Below, piece by piece: positions 51,717 through 60,576 of a stretch of DNA of 64,000 bases. Made by a program: the position numbers and the translations under genes. The notes beneath the pieces were generated by a model. That model was not told where the DNA came from and searched no databases. It saw only the letters and a program-made list of their open reading frames with translations. Every line of letters begins with the position of its first letter. Positions within the stretch are counted from its first letter, which is position 1. This stretch comes from Chloroflexota bacterium (GTDB lineage Bacteria; Chloroflexota; Anaerolineae; 4572-78; J111). The DNA lies in the NCBI GenBank assembly GCA_016860845.1, contig BOKF01000035.1:26655-90654 (forward strand). The letters run 5' to 3'.

Positions 51717-52388
51717 ATGGCTCGTTTTACCAGACTTGACGTACTCAACACGATGATTGACCTGAGGTTGATCCCGGTGTTTTACCACAAAGATGTCGAA
51801 GTGGCCAAGCAAATCGTCGCGGCCTGTGCGGCTGGTGGGGCGCGGGTCATCGAGTTCACCAACCGGGGCGACTTTGCCTACCACGTCTTTACCGAATTAT
51901 CACGCCACTTTGCCCAGACCAACCCTCAGGTTATTTTGGGTGTCGGTTCGATTGTAGATGCGCCGACGGCGGCCATGTACATTGCCAGCGGGGCTAACTT
52001 TGTCGTCGGCCCGCTACTCAATGCCGAGGTAGCCCGGCTGTGCAACCGGCGCAAGATTGCTTATTCGCCCGGCTGCGGCAGCGCCTCGGAAATTGCCGAG
52101 GCGGAGGAGTTGGGGGTTGAGATTGTCAAAGTGTTTCCCGGCAGTTCGGTCGGCGGCCCAGGGTTTGTGAAGGCGATGCTCGGCCCCTGCCCCTGGACCC
52201 GGATTATGCCGACCGGCGGCGTTGAGGCGACCAGGGAAAGCATCAATGCCTGGTTCAAAGCCGGGGTGGCCTGTGTTGGCATGGGGTCCAATCTGATAAC
52301 CAAAGAGGCGGTCGCTGCGGGTGACTTTGAGGCGATCACCCGGAACGTGGCTCAGGCGCTGGCCTGGATTAGAGAAGTGCGAGGATAA
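51717..52388 (+). CDS. eda: KDPG/KHG-type aldolase (Eda family)
   Basis: This 223-residue class I aldolase has the family's barrel motifs: GARVIEFTNRG (with the Glu), GVGSIVDAPTAAMYIASGAN and VEIVKVFPGSSVGGPGFVKA with the Schiff-base Lys, then MPTGGVEATRESI. It cleaves 2-keto-3-deoxy-6-phosphogluconate to pyruvate and glyceraldehyde 3-phosphate. The phosphate loop is GVACVGMGSNLI. AAGGA precedes the ATG. It is 30 bases after kdgK. A related role as 2-keto-4-hydroxyglutarate aldolase is possible. Confidence 0.88.
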   Translation: MARFTRLDVLNTMIDLRLIPVFYHKDVEVAKQIVAACAAGGARVIEFTNRGDFAYHVFTELSRHFAQTNPQVILGVGSIVDAPTAAMYIASGANFVVGPLLNAEVARLCNRRKIAYSPGCGSASEIAEAEELGVEIVKVFPGSSVGGPGFVKAMLGPCPWTRIMPTGGVEATRESINAWFKAGVACVGMGSNLITKEAVAAGDFEAITRNVAQALAWIREVRG

Positions 52389-52393
52389 CTCTG

Positions 52394-53212
52394 ATGAACG
52401 GACAGGAACTTTCGGCGGCGCTGAGGAACGGTCAGCGGGTTTACGGCACGGCTGTTCTCTCTACCTCAGCGCGCTGGCCCAAGGTAGTGCAGAAACTCGG
52501 CCTGGATTTTGTTTTTATTGATACGGAACACACGCCCATTGACCGGGAACAACTGGCCTGGATGTGCCAGACTTATGACGCCCTGGGCATGGCCCCCATT
52601 GTGCGCATCCCCGCGCCTGATCCGTACCAGGCCTGCGTGGCGCTGGATGGGGGAGCCAAGGGTGTGATTGCCCCCTATGTTGAAACCGTGCAAGAGGTGC
52701 AGGCGCTGCGCGGGGCGGTCAAACTGAGGCCGCTCAAGGGCAGACGGCTGCGCCAGGCCGTGTCCGGTGAGTCCGACCTACCCGGTGATCTGGCCGCTTA
52801 CCTGGACCGCTGGAATACCGGCAATGTGCTGATCGTTAATATCGAAAGCCGGCCGGCGCTGGAGGCGCTTGACGACATTCTGGCCGTGCCCCAACTCGAC
52901 GCCGTGCTGATTGGCCCGCACGACCTCTCCATCAGCCTGGGTCTCCCGGAACAGTATCGCCACCCGCTTTTTGATGAAACGGTCAAAACCATTATCCGCA
53001 AAGCCCGCCAGCATCAGGTGGGCGTGGGGATTCACTTTTCAACCGGGCGCGACCAGGAAATCGAGTGGGCCAAAGCAGGGGCCAACTTCATCGTCCACAG
53101 CAGCGATCTTACCCTCTTCAGCCAGGCCCTGGCCGCCGATTTGACGGTCATGAAAGAAGCCCTGGGCGCTGCTGGTTTGCCCGGCGGGCAGCACGGCGAG
53201 GACATCATTTAA
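52394..53212 (+). CDS. HpcH/HpaI-family aldolase (2-keto-3-deoxyglucarate aldolase-like)
   Basis: This 272-residue class II pyruvate aldolase has FVFIDTEHTPIDREQL, NIESRPALEALDDIL (metal-binding Glu) and AVLIGPHDLSISLGLP (metal-binding Asp). The family cleaves 2-keto-3-deoxyaldarates and related hydroxy-oxoacids to pyruvate and an aldehyde. GAGG precedes the ATG, 5 bases after the preceding gene's stop. It gives the locus a non-phosphorylated cleavage route beside KdgK and Eda. Confidence 0.88.
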   Translation: MNGQELSAALRNGQRVYGTAVLSTSARWPKVVQKLGLDFVFIDTEHTPIDREQLAWMCQTYDALGMAPIVRIPAPDPYQACVALDGGAKGVIAPYVETVQEVQALRGAVKLRPLKGRRLRQAVSGESDLPGDLAAYLDRWNTGNVLIVNIESRPALEALDDILAVPQLDAVLIGPHDLSISLGLPEQYRHPLFDETVKTIIRKARQHQVGVGIHFSTGRDQEIEWAKAGANFIVHSSDLTLFSQALAADLTVMKEALGAAGLPGGQHGEDII

Positions 53213-53261
53213 ACCATTCCAAGATTATGGCCGCCGCTGTCCAAGTGGCCAGAGGAAACCC

Positions 53262-54233
53262 ATGAAACCAAAAGTATGGCTTGACTTAAAGCTCGTGCCG
53301 GAGGCGTTGGCCCTCTTAACTTCGGCGACTGAGGTCATCATGCCGGGCACGCCGGAGAATCTGCCGGGTGCGGCGGCTGTGATCATAGGCGTGGAGAACA
53401 AGGCCGACGGAGCCTTTATGGACCGGGCCGGGCCGTCTTTGCAGGCGATTGCCCGGCACGGCATCGGCGTGGATAATGTTGACATCCCGGCGGCCACCGC
53501 GCGCGGCATCCTGGTGGTCAACACCCCCGATGGGCCAACCGAATCCACCGCCGAACACACCGTCGCCTTGTTATTAGCCCTGGCCAAACGGGTCGTCGCA
53601 GGGGATAAGAGCTTACGGGGAGCCGGCATTCCGCGCCCGCATCTGATGGGCACCGAAGTCCGGGGCCGGATATTGGGGGTGATTGGCGTCGGGCGCATTG
53701 GCCGGCGGGTGGCCGAAATTTGCGCGCTGGGCTTAAAGATGCGGGTGCTGGCCTACAACCCGGATTTCGGTGACTGGAACCCCCTTACGGCGATGGGCGT
53801 AGAGCCGGTGGACCACCTGGACCTGCTGCTCTCCCAGGCTGATTTTGTTACCCTGCACGCCTCGCTCACCCCGCAGACATACCATCTGCTCGGCGAGCGC
53901 GAGCTGCGGCTGATGAAGCCAACGGCTTACCTGGTCAATGCCGGCCGCGGCCAATTGATTGACGAAGCAGCCCTGGCCCACGTTCTGGCCGAGGGCCATT
54001 TGGCCGGCGCAGCGCTGGACGTTTTTGATCCCGAACCTCCGCTGCCGACCAATCCCCTCCTCCACATGACTCATGTCGTCGTCACCCCCCACATCTCTTC
54101 TTATACCGACCTGGGTTATCTGGCGATGGGCCAAGGGGCTGTCGAACAGGTGCTACAAGTCCTGCGGGGCGAACGCCCCAAGAACCTGTTAAACCCGGAA
54201 ACCTGGCCAGGCCGGGTTGAGACGGCTGGTTGA
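53262..54233 (+). CDS. D-isomer-specific 2-hydroxyacid dehydrogenase
   Basis: This 323-residue protein has the Rossmann motif GVIGVGRIGRRVAEI, catalytic Arg in NAGRGQLIDE, Glu in DVFDPEPPL and His in VTPHISSYT. It reduces a 2-oxoacid, or oxidises a 2-hydroxyacid, with NAD(P). It may be a phosphoglycerate-, hydroxypyruvate- or tartronate-semialdehyde-type enzyme; residues do not decide. It is the sixth gene of the run starting at kduI and may handle an aldehyde or hydroxyacid from the aldolases upstream. AGAGG precedes the ATG. Confidence 0.87.
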   Translation: MKPKVWLDLKLVPEALALLTSATEVIMPGTPENLPGAAAVIIGVENKADGAFMDRAGPSLQAIARHGIGVDNVDIPAATARGILVVNTPDGPTESTAEHTVALLLALAKRVVAGDKSLRGAGIPRPHLMGTEVRGRILGVIGVGRIGRRVAEICALGLKMRVLAYNPDFGDWNPLTAMGVEPVDHLDLLLSQADFVTLHASLTPQTYHLLGERELRLMKPTAYLVNAGRGQLIDEAALAHVLAEGHLAGAALDVFDPEPPLPTNPLLHMTHVVVTPHISSYTDLGYLAMGQGAVEQVLQVLRGERPKNLLNPETWPGRVETAG

Positions 54234-54268
54234 ACTCTCCGAACAAGACATACTCATGGGTAAAACCT

Positions 54269-54329
54269 GGAAGGTGGCAGATTGGAAGGCTGGTAAATAA
54301 CAACCAATCTTCCAGCCTTCCAATCTTCC
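54269..54329. repeat. GA/CT-rich inverted repeat before the Ldh2-type gene
   Basis: AGATTGGAAGGCTGG (54279-54293) pairs perfectly with CCAGCCTTCCAATCT (54312-54326); outer GGAAGG/CTTCC segments extend it imperfectly. It is the best-preserved member of the family also seen at 11447, 14262 and 56923. Confidence 0.75.
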
Positions 54330-54383
54330 TTGATTATCGAGATTACCGATTTTGAAAACAAACCCCACAAGAAGGAGCTGGCA

Positions 54384-55385
54384 ATGATCCGTGTGCCTTT
54401 TGCCGATATGCAGCGAGAATTTCAGCGGGTCTTGCTGAAGATAGGGTTTACACCGGAGCGAGCTACTCTATGCGCCCGCACTTTCACTGAAACCAGCCTG
54501 GATGGGGTCGCTTCGCACGGCGTCAACCGTTTCCCTAATTTCATCGAGCAGATTCGTAAAGGCTATATCCAGGTTCAGGCCGAACCGGAAAAACTGGCTG
54601 CTCTGGGGGCGTGGGAGCAGTGGGATGGGCATCTGGGGCCTGGCCCGCTCAACGCTTACACCTGCACGGAGCGGGCGTTAGCCCTGGCGCGTGAGCATGG
54701 CCTGGGCTGCGTGGCTTTGCGCAACACCACTCACTGGATGCGGGGCGGCACCTATGGCTGGCAAGCGGCTGAAGCCGGCTTCGTTTTTATGGCCTGGACG
54801 AACACCCTCCCCAATATGCCTCCCTGGGGAGCGCGCGAGATTCGTGTGGGCAACAATCCCCTGGTTCTGGCCGTGCCCCGCTCAACAGGACCGGTGGTGC
54901 TGGATATGGCCATGAGCCAATTCTCGTATGGCCGCCTGGAGACTGCCCGGCGGCGGCAGGAGCAGTTACCCCTGGCCGGCGGGTTTGATCTACAAGGTAA
55001 TCTGACCCGCGATCCTGAGGCCATCATCCATTCGCAGCGGCCGCTGCCCATCGGCTACTGGAAGGGTTCGAGCCTGTCCCTGCTGTTGGACCTCATGGCC
55101 GCCCTGCTCTCCGGCGGGCAGACAACCTATCAAATCGGCCGGCAAGTTGCCGAGTTCAATATCTCGCAGGTATTTATTGCCTTTGACCTGGGCAAAGCAG
55201 CCAGCGCTGCTTTAGCCGAGCAGGTTGTCAACGAAGTGCTTGACGACCTGCACAGTGCCGCCCCGGCTGCGTCAGGTGACGAAATCCTCTACCCCGGCGA
55301 GCGCGTGCTCAAAACGCGCCAGGAAAACAAAGCCAATGGGATTCCGGTTGACCCATCCATTTGGCAACAAGTCCTCGATTTGTAA
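54384..55385 (+). CDS. Ldh2/YiaK-type (malate/L-lactate/ureidoglycolate dehydrogenase family) oxidoreductase
   Basis: This 333-residue NAD(P)-dependent dehydrogenase has DGVASHGVNRFPNFI with the catalytic His, NTTHWMRGGTYGW and VGNNPLVLAVPRS, all diagnostic of the family that includes 2,3-diketo-L-gulonate reductase YiaK. I choose the ATG at 54384 since AAGGAG lies before it; an upstream TTG would read through the inverted repeat end. It is the last gene of the uronate run. The substrate, probably a 2-oxo sugar acid, is inferred. Confidence 0.87.
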   Translation: MIRVPFADMQREFQRVLLKIGFTPERATLCARTFTETSLDGVASHGVNRFPNFIEQIRKGYIQVQAEPEKLAALGAWEQWDGHLGPGPLNAYTCTERALALAREHGLGCVALRNTTHWMRGGTYGWQAAEAGFVFMAWTNTLPNMPPWGAREIRVGNNPLVLAVPRSTGPVVLDMAMSQFSYGRLETARRRQEQLPLAGGFDLQGNLTRDPEAIIHSQRPLPIGYWKGSSLSLLLDLMAALLSGGQTTYQIGRQVAEFNISQVFIAFDLGKAASAALAEQVVNEVLDDLHSAAPAASGDEILYPGERVLKTRQENKANGIPVDPSIWQQVLDL

Positions 55386-55691
55386 CCCGGATATAAATTC
55401 TGCCCGCCCCCCAGGATTCTCCCAAGAGCGTGTCCCCACGCCAACCCATCAGCTAATTGACAGACTCAGCAAATCCAATTTCAGAGGAGTGAGGCATCCT
55501 TAGATGCCGAACAGAGCCGCATCTGAGGATGCTGGCTCCTCAAATTTAGATCCACTGAGACTACCAATTTTTCGAAGCTTTGTTTGTCTGGTTAAGTATG
55601 GTATACTGTAGCAAATCCTATTGTTCCTAACTTCACAAATAAATACGAAGTTGACCGTGAAGAGGGCGTAAACAGCCAAGAGGCTACCGAG
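55386..55691. other. 306-bp intergenic region before the SARP-type regulator
   Basis: The gap contains a 71-bp imperfect inverted repeat (55477-55547). GAGGCTACCGAG lies just before the regulator start. I see no clear promoter, although the AT-rich stretch around 55598-55612 (GTATGGTATACTGTA) could contain one. Confidence 0.5.
55477..55547. repeat. 71-bp imperfect palindrome
   Basis: AATTTCAGAGGAG on the left faces CTCCTCAAATT on the right; inner segments GGCATCCTTAGATGC and GCATCTGAGGATGC also pair. It has no coding capacity and could be a decayed MITE or a bidirectional terminator for the uronate operon. Confidence 0.5.
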
Positions 55692-58600
55692 ATGAGAGAA
55701 CTGCAACTTTCTTTGTTGGGCAAACTCCAGGTTAATCGGGATGGCGAACCTATCAGTGGTTTTGTTTCGGCCAAAGCGCAGGCGCTGCTGTGCTATTTGG
55801 CTGTGACCGGGCGACCACACTCACGGGAAACCCTGGCTACATTATTGTGGGGGGACTCGCCGGATCTCGAGGCGCGGGCCAACCTGCGCACCGTTTTAGC
55901 CAACCTGCGCAAATTGGTTGGACCTTATATTGAGATTGAGCGGGATGTAGTTAGCTTCAATCGGGCCAGCCCTTATTGGCTGGATGTCGAACTCTTTGAG
56001 ACCCTCCTAACTGCCAGCGCTTCCAGCAGCGGCCTGCAACTGGCCGACCAGGCCATCGAACTCTATCGGGGAAATTTTTTGGAAGGATTTGTGGTGCGGC
56101 AGGCGTCCGATTTTGAAGTTTGGCAGCTCAATCAGCAGCAACGCTTCCACCAGATGGCAATTCAGGCGTTGGGCATCGTTTCGGCGCAGCACATGGAACG
56201 AGGCGAATTTGCCGCAGCCATTGACTACACCCGGCGGCTGCTAACCCTGGAACCCTGGCATGAGGAAGCCCATCGGCAGCTCATGCAATTGCTGGCCAAG
56301 AGTGGCCAGCGCAACGCTGCCCTGGCTCAGTACGATACCTGCCGCCAGGTGCTGGCCGAAGAACTGGCCGTCAATCCGTCGGCCGAAACCCGGGCCTTGT
56401 ATGAGCAGTTAAAAACGGCCGAGGCACCCCATCCTCACAACCTGCCCCCCCAGGCCACCCCATTTGTGGGCCGGGAGCAAGAACTGGCCCGTCTGGCTGA
56501 ATATTTTGATCTACCGACCTGCCGGCTAGTCACCTTGGTGGGGCTGGGCGGGGTAGGCAAAACCCGGCTGGCCTTGCAAGCGGGCATGGAAAACCTGGCT
56601 TGCTTCCAGCATGGAATTTTCTTTGTCTCTCTGGCCGCGGTAGATGCCCCGGAGGGTATTGTTACCCACATGGCCAGCGCCCTAAATTTTTCCTTCAGCG
56701 GCTCGGCTGAGCCAGAGACGCAACTGCTCCACTCTCTGCGAACCAAGGAGTTGTTACTGATCCTCGACAACTTTGAGCAGTTACTTTCGGTCAACGGCGG
56801 GGCGGAGTTGCTGCTGGACCTGCTGCAAGCCGCGCCCCAGCTTAAACTGCTGGTGACTTCGCGGGAACGCTTGGATGTGCAGGAGGAGTGGGTGCTGGAA
56901 GTGGGTGGGTTGGAGTATCCCAAGGAAGAGTGGAAGCCTGGCAGAGTAGAGGATTGGACGTTGGACAATGAAAGCAATCTGCGCTTTCAACCTTCTAACC
57001 CTCCAGCCTTCCGGCCTCCCTTTCGATACAGCGCCATCGCCCTCTTCCTTCAGCATGCCCGGCGCGTCCAGGCCGACTTTGCCCTGACCGAAGCCAACGG
57101 GGGTGAGGTGGTGCGCTTGTGCCAACTGGTCCAGGGTATGCCCCTGGGATTGGAGCTGGCGGCGACCTGGCTGCCGGTGCTGACCTGCGCCGAACTTGTG
57201 GCCGAAATTGAGCGCGACCTCAATTTTTTGACCACATCCCTGCGGAACGTGCCGGAACGTCATCGCAGTTTGCGGGCAGTGTTCGAGTCGTCGTGGCATT
57301 TACTGGCAGAGGTGGAACGACAGGTGCTTAAACGGCTGTCGGTCTTTCGGGGCGGCTTTCGGCGGGAGGCGGCCATCCAGGTGGCGGGGGCAACCCTGCC
57401 GCTGTTGTTGAGGCTGGTCAGCAAATCGCTCTTGCGCCGAGATGAGACCGGCCGCTATGATATGCACGAACTGATTCACCAGTTCGCCGCCGAGAAGCTG
57501 GCTGAGTTGCCAGCCGAACAGAGCGATACCTTTAACCGCCATTGCGCCCACTACGCCGGGTTAATGCAGCAGTGGGATGAACCTTTGAACAGCCCACGCC
57601 AGTTGGAGATTTTCCAGAAGATTGAAACTGACTATGAAAACATCTTGGCTGCCTGGCAGTACGCAGTCGAGGACGGACAGGTGGATAAGATTGACCCATT
57701 TCTATGGAGCTTGTGGCTCTTCCACGAGGCTACCAGCCGGTATCACCAGGGTTATAATATTTTTTCCGAAGCGGCCAAACGATTAAGTCAGGCCGGGCAG
57801 TTAACCGGTGCAGCCAGCCGGCTTATTTTCGCCCAAATTGTGGCTCGAGAAGGTCGCTTTTGCCAACGGCTTAGCCGTTTTCAGGAGGCCAAAGAACGGC
57901 TGCAAAAAAGCCTGGCCTTACTGCGGGAATTTAAGGCCCCGCGCGATGTCGCCCTTGTCCTGCAAATGCTGGGCTTCCTTGCCTGGGGGGGAGGCGAACG
58001 TGCCCTGGCCAGGCAACACTTAACGGAAAGCGCAGCCCTGGCCAAACAGAGCGGCGATGTGGCTATGGCGGCCTTTTCCACTTCAGGAATAGGTTTTGTA
58101 GCGATCTCACTGGGTGAGTATAGCCAAGCCGAGCAGTTTCTGCGAGACGGCCTGCTTGTATTGCGAGAAAAGGATCGGTCGTGGCGGCTGACTGCGACCT
58201 TGATTTTCTTGGGTCGCGCCCTCATCCCTTTGGGGCGGTATAGCGAGGCCGAGGCCATCTTAAGAGAAGCCCTGCTGTTAAGCCAAACCGCCGGCGATCG
58301 CTGGAGTATTGGTTTTTGCCTAAGTGTTCTGGGCGAATTGGCGGGCCGGATAAGCCAGGACCGCTATCCTGAAGGAAAGCAGTTACAGCAACAAGCGCTG
58401 GTCATTTTTCGGGAGGTTGAGGACCGCTGGGTGATGACGGCGATTCTATTTCAACTGGCCCAAACTTGTGTTGCCCTGGGCGATTATGACGAAGCCCGGC
58501 AGCATCTGCATGAGGCGCTGCGGATTGGTCGAGAACACCAAATTGTGACAATAATGGTGAGCGCGCTGGCGAGCTTGGCCGATGTGCATTTGCGGGCCGC

Positions 58601-58835
58601 TGATGATCGGCTGAACCCGGATGTCCAAATCACCGCCTTAGAATGGCTGACTCTCGCGGTTAACCATCCGGCGACGGAGCAGAACACCCGGGAACGATCC
58701 GCCCATTGGCTGGCCCAGCTCGAAGCAAAGCTGCCCCGCCCGATAGTAGAGGCGGCTCTGGCGCGAGGCCAGGCCGAATCGCTTGACGCGGTGGTGGCCG
58801 GAATCCTGGCCCCGGCTTCACCTCCAAGACCCTAA
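55692..58835 (+). CDS. SARP-type HTH / bacterial activator / STAND ATPase / TPR regulator
   Basis: This is a 1047-residue protein. Residues 1-95 form an OmpR-like winged helix (LQLSLLGKLQVNRDGEPISG; KAQALLCYLAVTGRPHSRET). Residues 100-245 are the bacterial transcriptional activation domain (YRGNFLEGFVV; EPWHEEAHRQLMQLLAKSG). A STAND P-loop follows (LVGLGGVGKTRLALQAG, about 281-297) with LLILDNFEQLL. The C-terminal 450 residues are TPR-like. The layout is that of AfsR-type regulators. The stretch around residues 412-444 (KPGRVEDWTLDNESN) coincides with a GA/CT-rich inverted repeat in the DNA, probably an in-frame insertion. The stop codon lies inside a terminator-like stem. Confidence 0.9.
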   Translation: MRELQLSLLGKLQVNRDGEPISGFVSAKAQALLCYLAVTGRPHSRETLATLLWGDSPDLEARANLRTVLANLRKLVGPYIEIERDVVSFNRASPYWLDVELFETLLTASASSSGLQLADQAIELYRGNFLEGFVVRQASDFEVWQLNQQQRFHQMAIQALGIVSAQHMERGEFAAAIDYTRRLLTLEPWHEEAHRQLMQLLAKSGQRNAALAQYDTCRQVLAEELAVNPSAETRALYEQLKTAEAPHPHNLPPQATPFVGREQELARLAEYFDLPTCRLVTLVGLGGVGKTRLALQAGMENLACFQHGIFFVSLAAVDAPEGIVTHMASALNFSFSGSAEPETQLLHSLRTKELLLILDNFEQLLSVNGGAELLLDLLQAAPQLKLLVTSRERLDVQEEWVLEVGGLEYPKEEWKPGRVEDWTLDNESNLRFQPSNPPAFRPPFRYSAIALFLQHARRVQADFALTEANGGEVVRLCQLVQGMPLGLELAATWLPVLTCAELVAEIERDLNFLTTSLRNVPERHRSLRAVFESSWHLLAEVERQVLKRLSVFRGGFRREAAIQVAGATLPLLLRLVSKSLLRRDETGRYDMHELIHQFAAEKLAELPAEQSDTFNRHCAHYAGLMQQWDEPLNSPRQLEIFQKIETDYENILAAWQYAVEDGQVDKIDPFLWSLWLFHEATSRYHQGYNIFSEAAKRLSQAGQLTGAASRLIFAQIVAREGRFCQRLSRFQEAKERLQKSLALLREFKAPRDVALVLQMLGFLAWGGGERALARQHLTESAALAKQSGDVAMAAFSTSGIGFVAISLGEYSQAEQFLRDGLLVLREKDRSWRLTATLIFLGRALIPLGRYSEAEAILREALLLSQTAGDRWSIGFCLSVLGELAGRISQDRYPEGKQLQQQALVIFREVEDRWVMTAILFQLAQTCVALGDYDEARQHLHEALRIGREHQIVTIMVSALASLADVHLRAADDRLNPDVQITALEWLTLAVNHPATEQNTRERSAHWLAQLEAKLPRPIVEAALARGQAESLDAVVAGILAPASPPRP
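56923..57020. repeat. GA/CT-rich inverted repeat inside the SARP-type gene
   Basis: GGAAGAGTGGAAGCCTGG on the left and CTTCTAACCCTCCAGCCTTC on the right form an imperfect inverted repeat. The right arm closely resembles the intergenic copies at 11511 and 14297. It encodes a Trp/Pro-rich linker between the ATPase core and the next domain, where an insertion would be tolerated. Confidence 0.5.
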
Positions 58836-58859
58836 AGCTCTCGGAGAGCTTTAGGGTCT
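58827..58859. terminator. Strong stem-loop between convergent genes
   Basis: AGACCCTAAAGCTCTC (58827-58842) pairs perfectly with GAGAGCTTTAGGGTCT (58844-58859). The stop codon of the SARP-type gene lies in the left arm. There is no long T-run, but the 33-base symmetric hairpin between convergent genes is a good candidate for a bidirectional terminator. Confidence 0.65.
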
Positions 58860-58907
58860 GAAATGGTCACCCTATCCCCTTCGAATTGTTTTATCCTTTC
58901 CGCCGTA

Positions 58908-60368
58908 TTATCTAATCACCACTGGTAAATAGACCGGCGTGCTGCGCTCGATGCTGCCAACATCGCAGGCAACGCCCAGGGGACGTGGATAGCCGCGCTG
59001 GTCAATAGCCGGACAATCAAGACCATAGTCAATAGCCGGACTGGAAGCAGCCGGGATGTAACCACGAGGCGTGGGGCTTAACCAGACTCCCAATTGGGGG
59101 TCTGTACCCAATAAATCACCTACAGAGCTGGGATTGGGCACACAGGTATTATCGCTAATAATGTTGCGCCCCAGCGACGTGAGCGACGGGCCGTCGCAAT
59201 TCAGACTGGGGCTGCTGCCGTTGGTATCACGGCTGCCGGTCAGGATGCTGTTTTTCAGGGTCATCGTCGGCGCTGCCTGGTCGCGCCAGATAGCCCCACC
59301 CAGGTCGGCGCGGTTCTCGTTGAAGGTGCTGTTGAGAATGGCGAGGTCAAAGATGGCAAAAATGCCACCCCCCTTCAGGGCACGGTTGCCGGAAAAGGTG
59401 CTGTTGGTGATCTGCGTCTTACTGGCGGCAAAAATGCCCCCGCCCTGATTGGTGATGAAGCTGCTGCGCACGGCCGTTCTCTCCAGCGTCAATTGCCCGT
59501 TGACGGTGTAGATACCGCCGCCGTTAACCGACTGATTGCTGACCAGGTAGCTGTCATAAAGCGCTACCACGCCGGCGTTGTTGAAAATGCCGCCGCCGTT
59601 GCCGCCGGCAATGTTGCTGCCCAGGGTGGCGCGATTGAGGGTCAGCGTGCCCCGATTATGGATAGCACCGCCATCGCCGGTGGAGTCATTGCTGCTCACA
59701 AAACCACCGTTAAGAGTCACGGTAGACGACTGCGCATTGGCCATGGCCCCGCCCCGATTGGCCTGGTTATCGAAAAAGTTGGTATTGACAATGGTAACGC
59801 CGCCGCCATTATTGTAAATACCGCCGCCATCCATGCCGGCAACATTGCCGTCCAGGGTGCTGTCGTTAAGAACCAGCGTACCCAAATTATAAATAGCACC
59901 ACCGTAACTGCTGGCATTGCTGCTGCTAATAGAAGTGCGGTTAAGCGTTACCGTAGACGGCAACTGAACGTAAATGGCCCCGCCGCTCCCGGCGCTGCCA
60001 TCTGTCAATGCGATGTCGTTGAGCGTCAGGTTGCCGGCCGCCATCACATAAAAGATCTGGCGCAGATCTTCACCGCTGAGGGTGATAAGGCCGTTTCCAT
60101 TCACCGTTGCCTGCTGGTTAACTACGGTGGTATTGACGGTAATAACCGCCGGATTGGGGCCGCAGTTGAAGTCAACGATGCCGCCGGCCGCCACGGCATT
60201 GGAAAAAGCATTTACCGCCGCGTTCGTCTGGCAACTGGCAGCCGTACCGCTGCCAATCGTCGCCTGGGCGGCGACCGAATTAGCCGCGCGGCTGCGCCCG
60301 GCGTTCCAGCCAAAGAGTCCCAGAACAAAGAGCATTATGAGGAAGAACAAAAATTTCTTGTGCACCAT
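58908..60368 (-). CDS. Secreted right-handed beta-helix protein (polymorphic-repeat type)
   Basis: This 486-residue protein has a signal peptide (FLFFLIMLFVLGLFGW, cleavage near SRAAN). The mature part has many repeats of the GGGIYN / GGAIYN type (LNDSTLDGNVAGMDGGGIYN; LNRATLGSNIAGGNGGGIFN), which form a parallel beta-helix as in polymorphic outer-membrane-protein repeats. The C-terminus ends in VYLPVVIR, a short tail also seen in its neighbour. AAGGAGG precedes the ATG. It is probably a surface or matrix protein; no enzymatic residues are evident. The two repeat proteins here may be paralogues. Confidence 0.85.
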   Translation of the reverse strand: MVHKKFLFFLIMLFVLGLFGWNAGRSRAANSVAAQATIGSGTAASCQTNAAVNAFSNAVAAGGIVDFNCGPNPAVITVNTTVVNQQATVNGNGLITLSGEDLRQIFYVMAAGNLTLNDIALTDGSAGSGGAIYVQLPSTVTLNRTSISSSNASSYGGAIYNLGTLVLNDSTLDGNVAGMDGGGIYNNGGGVTIVNTNFFDNQANRGGAMANAQSSTVTLNGGFVSSNDSTGDGGAIHNRGTLTLNRATLGSNIAGGNGGGIFNNAGVVALYDSYLVSNQSVNGGGIYTVNGQLTLERTAVRSSFITNQGGGIFAASKTQITNSTFSGNRALKGGGIFAIFDLAILNSTFNENRADLGGAIWRDQAAPTMTLKNSILTGSRDTNGSSPSLNCDGPSLTSLGRNIISDNTCVPNPSSVGDLLGTDPQLGVWLSPTPRGYIPAASSPAIDYGLDCPAIDQRGYPRPLGVACDVGSIERSTPVYLPVVIR

Positions 60369-60576
60369 AGAAACCTCCTTCGAAAACAGTAGACGGTAGA
60401 CAGTAGATGGTAGACAGGGATAATAGATCTCTGCAACCTTGTTACTCTCCTACCATTTCATTGTTGGTGGTGAGCCGCAGGTTCGTGACGACTCCTTCGT
60501 AAATTATTTACCAGCCGGCCAAGCCACAGAGGGTGGTTTGGATAAACTGGGAGATCATTGAGTTTTCCCCCTGCAA

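Noticed and set aside
59493..60392. A 299-codon plus-strand frame opposite the beta-helix gene
   Set aside because: Its apparent repeats only mirror the repeated codons of the real beta-helix protein on the other strand.
60384..60420. GTAGAC(G/A)GTAGAC direct repeats upstream of the beta-helix gene
   Set aside because: Short low-complexity repeats of a kind often seen in environmental genomes; no symmetry or regulatory spacing was evident.
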